Positions 20,901-30,587 of a stretch of 64,000 nucleotides of DNA are shown in pieces. Both the position numbers and the translations under genes were made by a program. The DNA comes from Takifugu bimaculatus (Eukaryota; Chordata; Actinopteri; Tetraodontiformes; Tetraodontidae). Every line of letters begins with the position of its first letter. The stretch's first letter is position 1. The DNA lies in assembly GCA_004026145.2 (NCBI GenBank), contig CP034992.1:11261209-11325208 (forward strand), given 5' to 3'. Below the pieces are notes generated by a model. It worked only from the letters and a program-made list of their open reading frames with translations. It made no database searches and was not told the DNA's origin.

Positions 20901-21802
20901 TGCCTCTGACAGGACTACAGTTGAAGTGTAAATTAGCAGGAAAGAGAAAGGGATTCTATAAATCAGATCAGTCAGGCTTGTGGGTGTCAAGGTAAACAGA
21001 TCCTCCTCATGGAACCGATACTCATTATGTCCCCATGTTAACATCTCAAAGGGGGTAATTGGACATGATACTTAAGTGTAGAGTTATATGAGCCATCATC
21101 AATTTTGTATTTGTTTATTCTTCTTCTCCGTCTCTTTCGAGACGTGAGTCACTGCTAATGTTTCGAGGCATGTTCTGTAATTACACAGTGGCGAGATCGG
21201 TCTCAGGGTTTAAACAAGTGACTACTGTAATATTCAACAACAGAGAGTCCACTGTTTTGTTTTGTTTTTTTTACCTGAATGGAGACGTCACTGTAGGAAC
21301 CTCCTATCACCCCAGATATAGCCAGAGGGACGTCATCGTGGATAGCGTAGGAGCCGTCGGGGCACGTGTACTCACTGTCATCCACCTTAGTGAGGGACGC
21401 TCGCACAAACTCCAGGGACTGCTCCAAGGCGTAAGTGTCCTTAGAGCAAGTGTCCAGTATATGAGCCCCCAGTTTGATCCCGGGTAGGATGCGTTCATCT
21501 CTGTTGATCTCATCTAATGCCAAAAGCATGGCTTCCAGTCTCTGGATCCCTCTTTGAGCATTGATCTTGCCACAGTCCTGTGCTCCCTCACCCTTCTGAT
21601 GGACAGGGAAGAGGCCACCTATCATCAAATCCCCCTCCAGTGTGATCTCCCTCTTGGAGTCAGCGTTATAGTCGACCACGGGCAAAGCCAGGCTAGCGTG
21701 GCCGAGCAGAGATGCACAGAAGCACAGAAGGCTGAGGTGAGACAGCCGGGCACGTCGGGGTACAGGGCGCACCCCGCCTCCTGGGGAGGTTCCCAGTGAC
21801 AT
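9737..21802 (-). CDS. grm2: GRM2, metabotropic glutamate receptor 2 (complete, 5 coding exons)
   Basis: Group II class C GPCR: a presynaptic, Gi/o-coupled glutamate sensor that lowers transmitter release. Coding exons: 21802-21275, 14946-14109, 13498-12435, 10201-10024, 9810-9737; all junctions are GT-AG, phases agree, and the product is 893 aa (mammalian about 872). Order: signal peptide (hydrophobic run LSLLCFCASLLGHASLA near residue 35), Venus flytrap ligand-binding domain (about 60-470), cysteine-rich domain, seven helices (about 560-840), and a short tail ending TSSL, a class I PDZ ligand. GRM3 is the alternative, but position beside PARP3/GPR62 and TEX264 favours GRM2. The start chosen (MSLGTSP) precedes the signal sequence; a longer open frame upstream lies in predicted 5' UTR. 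Odd: Gln799 in helix 6 where family members I recall have a hydrophobic residue. Confidence 0.95.
10024..10201 (-). CDS. grm2: GRM2 coding exon 4 (helix 7 and proximal tail)
   Basis: The exon begins VQTTTMCISVSLSGSVVLG, covering the seventh helix, followed by FAPKVHIILFQPQKNV. It starts at an acceptor after CCTCCTCCAG (AG at 10202-10203) and ends at a GTACACG donor (GT at 10022-10023) in phase 1. The tail after QPQKNV differs from mammals, which is usual for this region. Confidence 0.95.
11587..11853. repeat. 12-bp minisatellite, 22 units
   Basis: The repeat unit is ACACGTAGGGAC, with A/G variants at two positions (ACACGTA, ACACATA, ACGCATA, ACGCGTA). I count 22 TAGGGAC cores. Units 15-21 are identical (ACGCGT type), indicating recent homogenisation at that end. 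Each ACGCGT variant carries two CpGs. Long open frames here are a by-product of a repeat divisible by three without stops. Confidence 0.95.
11854..12040. repeat. Compound tetranucleotide microsatellite (TATC, GTCT, CCAT)
   Basis: Directly after the minisatellite come about 25 TATC units (to about 11956), then GTCT units, CCAT units and CTGT units. It is probably highly length-variable. It lies within a GRM2 intron and has no coding meaning. Confidence 0.95.
12435..13498 (-). CDS. grm2: GRM2 coding exon 3 (cysteine-rich domain and helices 1-6)
   Basis: The exon encodes residues 456-810: the end of the ligand-binding domain, the cysteine-rich domain (EVKSMQPGDVCCWICIPCQP) and helices 1-6, including PVVKASGRELSYILL and KTRKCPENFNEAKFIGFTM. 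The acceptor AACAG is at 13499-13500 and the donor GTAAGT at 12433-12434. The codon for residue 799 is CAA (Gln). Confidence 0.95.
14109..14946 (-). CDS. grm2: GRM2 coding exon 2 (ligand-binding domain)
   Basis: The exon encodes residues 177-455 of the Venus flytrap domain. Ligand-site stretches are conserved: ISYASTSAKLSDK, TVASEGDYGETG and FTWVASDGWGAQESV. The acceptor TTTCAG (AG at 14947-14948) and donor GTGAGT (14103-14108) are clean, and the exon ends in phase 1. Confidence 0.95.
14947..21274. other. GRM2 intron 2 (6.3 kb)
   Basis: This large intron separates the first two coding exons. Visible content: a CA repeat at 17719-17742, a short GGGTTAGGGTTAGGGTTGGG stretch near 18157-18177, and long unique AT-rich tracts. 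I recognise no second gene; open frames up to about 110 codons look like chance. Confidence 0.8.
17719..17742. repeat. CA microsatellite
   Basis: A run of about twelve CA units is followed by three GCTCAC units, inside GRM2 intron 2. Confidence 0.9.
21275..21802 (-). CDS. grm2: GRM2 coding exon 1 (signal peptide and start of ligand-binding domain)
   Basis: The exon encodes residues 1-176, from MSLGTSPGGG through the signal sequence to ITLEGDLMIGGLFPVHQKG, RGIQRLEAMLLALDEINRD and AISGVIGGSYSDVSIQ, all hallmark group II mGluR blocks. The donor is CAG then GTAAAA (GT at 21273-21274), phase 0. The N-terminal extension before the hydrophobic core is longer than in mammals, so an internal start is possible but no other ATG precedes the core. 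Confidence 0.93.
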
Positions 21803-21991
21803 TTCCTTGGGCAAATCAAGCTCGGCGTCCCGCGGATGGTTTCTGGTAGGTATTTGATGGAGCTTTGAAGAAGAGCGCAGCGCCGCAGCACCAGATCTCA
21901 AAACATCAATGTTTTTATCCTGGCAGAGGCCATCTGCAGCATCGGTGCCATTTCCCCCCCCTCCTCCTCCTCTTCAGAGTTTCTGTACAAC
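21803..21991 (-). other. GRM2 5' UTR part of exon 1 (predicted)
   Basis: A strong acceptor (TGTTTCTGTTTGATCTGCAG on the minus strand, AG at 21992-21993) lies about 190 bp before the GRM2 ATG. The tract after it has no better start codon in frame with the signal peptide. Mammalian GRM2 also starts with a non-coding exon. This is inferred from splice-site quality. Confidence 0.5.
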
Positions 21992-24900
21992 CTGCAGATC
22001 AAACAGAAACAGAAGCAGTCAGTCTTTGAGCTGCAGCACAATCGGCCCTTTGTTTCTGACGGCCCAGCGCGTCCCGGGAAAAGACTCAGAGATACAAAAG
22101 AGAACAAGTGGAAGCCCGAACAATTACTGCAGAAAAGTCAATAAGAAGAATGAACCTCTACAGTTGGGGACATCCTCTAGGCCCCCATTAGGATCCCCTG
22201 CATACTTATTTCTATTGATTTTAGGCAACCAAGCCACCATCTCTCACCATCATGTGACCATCGACATGATGACAATAACCACAAATGACGGTTTCATGAA
22301 ACACTTTATTAGATGAAACAAACAACTAGAGTATGATAGTTCTGACAGCACGGTGTAAAAACCCTCTCAGCTTGTGTGTTGTGACGCCGTAAAACGGAGA
22401 CTGCTTTGATCAATTCGGGAGAACAAAGGAAAAGAGTAAAAGCTCAGATCAATTGGGTTCCTTCCGTGTGCTGAATCGACCCCCGGTCACCTCCCGGCTG
22501 ACGTCGGCGAGGGCCGACACAGTCGGTGTGTGGATTCTTAATAGAAGCTTGGCTGGGGTTAGTCCTGGTGTCAGGCCTCACAAATCCCTGCAGCTTAATT
22601 AAGTTGTGTGTGGAGTGAGAGCGGAGTGTATGGGAGTAAATTACCGAGCTGGCAGGACCGTCACATATCCACCATCTCACGGCTCCGGCCGTCTGACAGG
22701 CAGTAATTAACAGTGTTGATGAGAGCCGGTGAAAGATAACAGGGGAATATTAATGCTCGTACTTCTGTCTTTGTCTCCTTACTAAGACTACACGCACACA
22801 AGCTCTCCGCAGGGGGCACTCACACATTCTTTGGGGTTTTTCTTAGATTCTGTCCTCTCTCACTATCTTTCTCTCATTCTCTCCCTATCCCCATTGTTTC
22901 CATGGAAACTTGCCAGGAGATGAAGGGGGTGAAGAAGGAGCGAAAGACAGAACAGGACAGGGGGGCCAATTTGGCGGAGCATGGTGCATGTTCAGAGCGG
23001 TCCTGAGGGAGACCCGCCTGCGCTGTGACTGAGTGACCCGGTCCTCCTCCAGCCAGAACGTTCTGCATTCTGCCTTTACAACACGTCTTAGTTTAGGATC
23101 TGATAAACGTTTGCTGCTCAAAAGGCTGTCGGTGCAAACGCCGTCATTCATTAATAAGAAATAAGACGCACGGGGTTGCAGTGCATCCCCTGATTCCGCG
23201 GAGCAACTCGAGAGATCCTCACTGCACAAGTTTAGCGGGTGGATGTCAGACTTTGTTTTCAATTGCTCCCTCAGAGACTCGTCAAGGCGGAGAGAGCCCA
23301 CCGCATCTGCCGGCGAATATGGGCCGGGTCAGTGCTGTTTCCCTCGCATCCGAAGGCAACTGCAGATGAGCAGCGGAACACAAGCGGGAGCCAGGGAAAC
23401 ATTTCTGCACCGAAACGTTGCCGCCAAAATGGCAACAGAAACAAATCTTGGCCATAACCTGAAGGGCGGGCTGCAAAGTTCACCCTGGTTCTGCAAAGTT
23501 CAACTCGACAGCTGGCCCTGCGGCCCTGGAACACTCCTGCATACCAAACACACAAACCCTCCAAAATAATCAGCCCGATCCCCAAAAAGAACTAAAGCCT
23601 GGAGTCACTGAACAACTGATAAACCGGATTCTTGACAATCCGGTTTAGACTGGAGGCGAGAGGACGAGAAACTGATCTGAAAAAGAAATGCTGCTCGAAT
23701 GAGCAGCGGGGCGGAAAACCCACCACATCCTAAATTACAGACGGAGAGCATAATGTGTATTATACACGCACAGAGACCAGTATTGATGTTTTACCTCCCA
23801 GTTCAAAGAAAAACGAAGCCTAGCGTTTCTGCTGCCTCTTCCCGTGCCGCCATCTCTGCTTCCCTCTTCACCAGATGGCCCTTTTTAATTCAAGAGTGTA
23901 AAGCCTGCCAGCCTCTTACACACATCAAACCAGAACGTGTGAAGGAACGGGAAGAGTGCACGGGGGCTGGAAAAAAAAAAAATCAAGAAAACACAGCAAA
24001 TCCAAGACTGCAGGGGGAAAAAAAAGTGAAAATGAGGAGTGAATGACAGCGTGGGCAGCAGAGGAGGCAGGAGGATGACGAGGGGGGGGGTTAAAACGAT
24101 GCCATCCGGGCCTCCGCTTTTATGACATTCTTTTGCCCCAGGAGCGAGGTGCAGCATTAATATGATAATACCCCCCCCAGACGACAGCGAGGGCTGCAGA
24201 GTGGAGGTCATGTGTATGCAGCTCTCAGCCCAGCCGAGCATGTTGGAGACGCTCCCTGGAACGACCGGGAGGCTCGCTCGGAGGAAGCAAAGGTAACGGA
24301 CGTCGGGCTGCCCGAAATATCACATTTTTATCCGCTAAAGACAACAGTCTGAAGTGGGTGGACGATTTAAAACGGCCTGCTAATGGGAGGGAGGGCTCGA
24401 GAGTGCAGACAAGCTCACGCCCCCGCACTCATATATTACCCGTCATAAACAATGCATGAAGCTTCCGGTCCTGGAAGCACCTGCCACACCTGAGATGTTG
24501 CCACTGTGTTGACTCTGCTTGACAACTTCACCCATAAAGGGAGAGCGCTGGCAACAGGATATTTTTGTCAACAAAATCTAAATCTGATCATATTCAAGCC
24601 AGTAGGAAGTCTTCTACGCAGAACACCTGCAGCTCACTCCTGCTTTGGCTTTTTAAAAAGTAAATTCTAATAATAGTAAGAGAAAATAATTCTGTTTTAT
24701 GCTCATGTGGAAAATGTGTTAATTAATTGTGAGGCTGCATGCTGATTTAAAGTTGCTTTATTGAATAATTAAAACCAGAGGTGCTGCCCTTGCTGGCAAC
24801 GAGGTGCAACAAATGGATCTTGGAGCAAAAACAACAAATTTTAAGGCAACTGCGATGGTTCCCAGTGATGGAAGAGCAACAGGCCTCCGGAATTTCCTGT

Positions 24901-27807
24901 AGCAGGAAAAAAAACCCACACATTTAAGAAACCTTATAGCCTTTTTTCCCTGGTAGACCCTTTAAAAATTCTTCTCCCGGGATGGTGATGCTTCCGATGT
25001 TTCTTCGATGAAGGACTTCTTTTCATTCAGAAGGTTCATTAGCACCTTGAGAATTCTTTAGAATTCTCAACAGCCTGAATGGAATTACTCACACATGACT
25101 CTCTCATTATGAACCACATGACCATGAACGTAAAACACACCAACACTTTTAAAGGAGTGAGCCAGCAAGGTTTCAGGCAGTTAACCAAGAAGATTGTGGG
25201 ATTTTAAAAGCTATCTTTGCTCATCTAACATCTTTGTTTAATGTTTAATTATCAGTCCTCACCAATAGCTTGCTTGTGTGGTTTAGATTATCTTAGGCTA
25301 ATGCTAGGGCTGGCTGACGCCCATAATGCAGTGATGGGATGACAGATCTCCGTGAGAAAGCTTCATAAATGTGAAACTTTTTCTGAGAGAAGTGAAAGAA
25401 AGAGGAGGAATCTTTCCGCAGTTCTAACAACATGAATCATATGAGGCGAGCCCTGAGACGCTGCCACACAGCTGTGTTTACATTCACTCTAGACTCTAAA
25501 GTAACCTATAATTACATTCCTGATTATCAAATAATCCAGCTCATTAAGTAGATATCCGGCTCCTGGTTTTACCCAGAAACGGGCCCGTTGCATCTGCAGC
25601 ATCCATCCACCCATCGTGCCGCGTTCATAACGGGGGAATCCCGCCACGCGTCCGCTGGTGCCTCCCGAGAGTCCAATTGTGCCCTCCTCATCCAGCATTC
25701 ATCCTCTCCCTTTGTCTCTCGGAGATCATTACTGTCAATTCCGTGACCGGTGATGGATGTATGGCGCGTCTCTTTCAGAGCGTTTTTATTGTGTCTTTGC
25801 ATTATTCAACACAGCGCCACACAACACAGCAGCTGGAAACCCTTTTTTGGTTTGTTTCCTTGGAAAGTTGCAGAAATCATGTCTTCATCAGGAAGGAGAA
25901 ACTTGGTGGGAAGTTCTGATATTCGAATCTTCACTTACTAAAACAGGTAGCGACTCAGGTACGTGAGTGGATGGTACATGTGTGTCCTTGTTTTTATTTG
26001 TTTTTTTATGTATTGATTACCAAAATACTTTCTGCTAGCAAAGCTGGGACATTTTTTGCCAAGAGGGGCCACTTTGCTGGTCTCCACAACTTTAAAGGAT
26101 GAGTGAGAGAAGGTTTAAATTGAGATTTAGGTTAGGTTAAAGGGTTACGGTTGGGATGGTTTAGGGTAAATAATAACATGTATGAAAGCCGCCACAATGA
26201 TAGAAATGCAAGAAATGTGTGTTGTAAAATAATGTTTTTAATTCTTTTATCGAATGAAATCTTGGTTTAATACGATAACAATAATCCTCTAAGACGCTAT
26301 AAGACATGTTATAAACATTCCTTTTATTTTAAGATTAGCTGTCACGCAGACGAACATACCAAGGTTCCCAACAATGTTCAGGAACTCCATTAGAGACAGG
26401 TGTGAGCAGAAACCTGCAGCTCATTATAAGGTGTGATGGGTGCTGCTGATGACCCAGAGCTAACCTCTCACACACCCGGGACGAATGTAAAACAGCATTA
26501 AAATCATCTGCAGTCCGGGGCAGGCGTTGATTTTAATCTGAGGGGTTGTGCGCGCGTCATTAATAAATGAGGGTCTGCTCCGTGCTTCCATTCGTAGACG
26601 CATGAATCTTTCTGCTTGAGTAAAATAAATTGTGGGCTTAACAAGCTCTTGGAGGCTCGTGGAAGGATTTCCAGGACCAGTTTGGTATTGCTCGTGCAGA
26701 TGTTGAATGGAGCACACACGCCCGTGTGTTTACTGAGACTATGGCTGAGACTATGATGTCCTCGGCCGTGCGTTGGATTACAGGCTCAGAAGGCTTCTTT
26801 GAGGCTGAGTTGGGAACTCTGACACAGTTGGTGCCACCTGGAACCATCAGGAGGTCAGCAGTAAGGTCCAGGCCGGGTTACGAGGGCTGGGCCGCCGGCC
26901 TGGCCTCCTGCGTCAGGATGGATTCGGGATCTTCTCAGGTCAGCCCTGACCCGGATACTTCACTGTCATCGGCATCTGCTGCCGAGCCGCCCTCCGTGCC
27001 GGAGGAACACGTGACACGCTTCACTGTGCTCTGTCAAATTCAGCAACATGTCTGATTCACTGAGGCTGCGGGTCTGTGTCTGACGGGGACGGTGCCGATT
27101 CTGCTGCGTCCTACGCGGGTTCCATTGTCTTGTCTGCTGAACCTGAAGCCACCCCCCATCCCCCTCCCCCGTTGGGGCCGACGGAGGAATCCACACTACA
27201 TTTCCCTTTCTTTAATTTCTCTAAACATTTGTCCCATGTCAGCTGCATCCCCGGGGTTTAAAAATAGATCTTCAACTATAAAAGAATTGCCCTCATTCTT
27301 CTGACATCAATCCACACAAATATCCGAGTCTATCCGGGTGTGTTAATTTAGGGAAGAAGGAAATGGGCCTGAAACTATTCCAAAAGCATCTCAACTCCAA
27401 TCCGTCAGGTTTCCGTTTCCAAACACGGGGCTGATTTTTCAGCCTGAGATTATGGCGCTTGTTATGCAGCCGCTGCGGCGCCTGTTTAGTAGTTTCTGAA
27501 CAGCCCGGCACTTGAAAAGGCTTCTGCACCGAAATAAAGACTCATCACGGGGAATAAAAACACGCTGAGGATGAAGAAAAAAATAAACGTCGCCAGTTAG
27601 AAACGAGAAATGAGGCGCTGATTCATTTAGGATTCGTCTTTGTTGCTTCGGTTGATGATGTGACAGAAGTTTAAGAAAGGAGGAATTTGTCAATCCGTTG
27701 AAAAAAGTCTAGTGTAAACCCAGGACGTCATCTTCTGCTCACATTATCAGCAGAAGTTACATGTAATCCTCATCACGCACTGATAAGGGGACACAATGCG
27801 ATCCTAC
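21992..27807. other. Probable GRM2 5' UTR intron (5.8 kb)
   Basis: This stretch has no recognised gene. It includes an 11-bp perfect hairpin at 25047-25070, small poly-C and poly-G runs, and many short chance open frames. It is an intron only if the non-coding exon at about 27.8 kb is correct. Confidence 0.4.
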
Positions 27808-28100
27808 CTGTGCGGGCGTCCTCAGCATCCAGCGCTGCCGTGCGGCCACCGCAAACCACGCAAATATCCTAATGCAGCGGCGTTCTGGGGAACCTCCTGG
27901 AAGGAGGTCCGGGGAGCGGAGGAGGCGAGCGGCGCCACCCCAACTTTGGAGCGAGGAGCGCGCCCGGAGCTGTCCGCGGTGCTGACACACGAGTGCGGAC
28001 TCCCGCAGCTCTGCTCCCCACGCACGCTCCTGAAGACAGATGCAGGATGCTGGCGAGGGCAGACCTTTGATTCAACTCTGGGGACGAGGATCAATCAAAA
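27808..28100 (-). promoter_or_regulatory. Candidate GRM2 non-coding exon 1 and CpG-rich promoter
   Basis: On the minus strand, CACAG then GTAGGA (GT at 27806-27807) is a consensus donor at the end of a GC- and CpG-rich stretch (27800-28060). It matches the upstream end expected for the acceptor at 21992. CpG richness continues in patches to about 28560. Promoter and exon status is inferred. Confidence 0.4.
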
Positions 28101-30237
28101 GAGAAAGAAAGGGGGAGCAAACCCCGAACTAATGTACCTGTTACTCGATCAATAAAATTTTAAAACTCCTCAGCAGGAGAATTCCGCTAGAATCGAGCGG
28201 TCCGAAAGTCCCTGGAGGCGCGCGGGCAGCTGCGCCGCGAGCAGTTTTGCAGATGCTCAATTATGTAATTGATAGATCTAAAGAGGGGAAAACAGATCCC
28301 TGCCCACCGAACTGTTGTCGTCAGCTGCTGTGCGTGGATGATCAGTGGCGGAAGGTGTAAGCTTCGCCCCCTATTTGTTCAGGCGGTAAGGAGGGGGGCT
28401 GCGGGGAGCAGCCAGCGAGCCTTCAGCGGCTTCAGAGGCGGATTGTTTTCGTTATTATCATCATTATTATTTTGGGGGCTCAAACAAGTTGTGACACGGC
28501 GCGGAAGGGTGCGAGGTCGCTCCCAGCTGGCACCGTGAGGCGCACAGTGGACATGTCCCCCTCTCAGCCAAAAGCAGCCTTAGACCTGCAGTCCCCCCCC
28601 CCCCCCCCCCCCCCCCCACATCCTTTCACACTCACTATCACCACGTGTAGTGCGATGAGATTAATATTTATCTTCGTAGTTCGGTCCTCGGCCCCGTGCG
28701 TGACACGTTTTCATGCCGCCTATCTATCTGCCATCTCCGCGACGGAAGTGGACAAAGACCGAAGTCAAAGTGCACCTGAGAGGACATCTGTCGCAGATCA
28801 GTGCTGGGTCATCACCCCCAACGCGTCTTCTCTCCATTACTTGATTTATGATCCCATGAGGTGTTAGTATTGCATTTTATTTTGCTCGTTTAGATTCTGT
28901 CCGTCACAGATGAAGATTATTTCATATCTTGTAGAAATGCAGAACAAAGATCATGAAGTCGTCAGGGCTCGACGACTCTTTCACCCTGACACACGCCTGT
29001 CTTGGTTTCACCAGATTCCAGATCTATTCAGATATTTGTTTAGAAGACCTTTCGTTTCTCCAGGTTCTTTTAAACTCTGTATTTAGCTTTGGCCGCGTCG
29101 CTCCTTCCACCCTTGTCGTCTTCTTCACTCATCTAGATGGGAAGATGTCATCATCTTCCCCTTGTAGGATTTTCCAGGACTCAGTCACAGTACATCCATT
29201 ACTCTTTTAGGACGAGCCAAATTGTCGATTTGAAACATTCGTCAGTTTTTGGCAGCTCTTATTGGCTGCTAACATCACCAAAAAAAGATTAAAAAAGATC
29301 AAGTGGATGACAGCTATCATTTTTTTTCCAATGTGACACACTCCTGGAAACAGGTTGGAATTGTTTGTCAACATTGTATTATTATTATTTCATTATGGGG
29401 AGAGGAAAACGAATTAGGATTAGCTTGGTTCTTTGTTCACGTTTAAGCCTTTTCAGAAGAAGCATCCATGCAGCAAAGAGGGCTCGGCTGCTCCAGGGGA
29501 ACCCTCCAATAACAAAGGATGGATGAAGAACTGTGAAGCTGTTTGTGCAAATGACTATTATTCCTTTTAATTTCAAATATTACAAACAGTAATACACCAC
29601 CATGAGGACGCCCAGTACACTTCCGAAGGTCTCACGACACCAACAACTCAACGACACACAGCGCGCGAGTGAGATTATCAATCAGACACTTTTTTAAAGA
29701 GGGATACAACACCTCAAAAGCTGCATTTTAAAATCCCAGATTTGGCAACTTAGAAGTTGGTGGATTTATTTAGAAGGACCGACATAATATCCATAATCAT
29801 CAACACTATGAGTTCAGTCAAAACTGAGTTCTGGCTCCTTTATTATATTACGACATGGATGGACACAAACATGAAAGCATCCCACAGAAAACGGCCTCCA
29901 AACAGGCGGAAAACATGATGTTGAACCAGCATCATCGACTTTAATAACATGTTGATGTTAACTGTGGCTTCTACTCTGCATTTGAATGATTCAGGCCCGG
30001 TCACATTCTCAAGGAGAGAGTTTTTTTTTCTTTTTCTTTTGAAAGGATGTTAAAATATGACAAAACAAGGTGCGGGCTTCGAAAAGAGGAATTAGTAGGT
30101 GCAGAATGTTGGTCATGGCGTGAGCAGCTTTAGATCCATCAACAAGATAAAACGACAGATAACCAGCGAGAGCAACAACCGAGAAACTCCGTAGCGTCAG
30201 GGCTACCTGGCCTCATCCTTCATCTCCACAACACCCC
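28101..30237. other. Intergenic GRM2 to TEX264, with TEX264 3' UTR
   Basis: The left part (28200-28560) is CpG-rich. A run of 25 cytosines lies at 28593-28617. The right part (about 29840-30237) is probably TEX264 3' UTR: a minus-strand AATAAAG signal lies near 29839. No gene is recognised. Confidence 0.5.
28593..28617. repeat. Poly-C tract (25 bp)
   Basis: An uninterrupted C run (G run on the minus strand), about 0.5 kb upstream of the candidate GRM2 first exon. Such runs are length-unstable and can form i-motif/G-quadruplex structures; assembled length may be inexact. Confidence 0.95.
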
Positions 30238-30587
30238 TCATTCCTCCCCGGCCCCCGAGGGGTCCTGTTCAGCCGTTTCTGCGGCGCCGTCTTCCCCCCG
30301 ACGCTCCTCCTCCCCCTCCGTGGCCTCTTCTTCATCCTCTCTCTCTGTCACCTCCTGCTCCTCCTGGTCCATGTCCAGCTCTTCGAAGGACGAGCCGCTG
30401 CCCACGGACCCGTTGGAGCCCCTGTCGCTCTGGTCTCCGGGCTTTGCGTCGTCGCTGGCGTCCATCACGTCCCTGAGCGGCAGCGAGGAGGCCAGGGAGG
30501 CGGCGGTGGAGGCAGCCAGGGAGGTCTCCCTGCTGTCCCAGGGCACGCCGCCGCTCACCGAGCTCACGTCGCTGTGGGAGTCCGCAC
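30238..30587 (-). CDS. tex264: TEX264 last exon, LC3-interacting region
   Basis: After the acceptor CCGGCAG (AG at 30588-30589), the exon encodes GADSHSDVSSVSGG, a Ser/Asp-rich linker, GSGSSFEELDMDQEE, and a strongly acidic end. The core LIR FEEL lies at 30376-30387, preceded by serines that in human TEX264 are phosphorylated to strengthen LC3 binding. The acidic tail after the LIR is longer in glutamates than in the human protein as I recall it. Stop at 30238. Confidence 0.93.
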
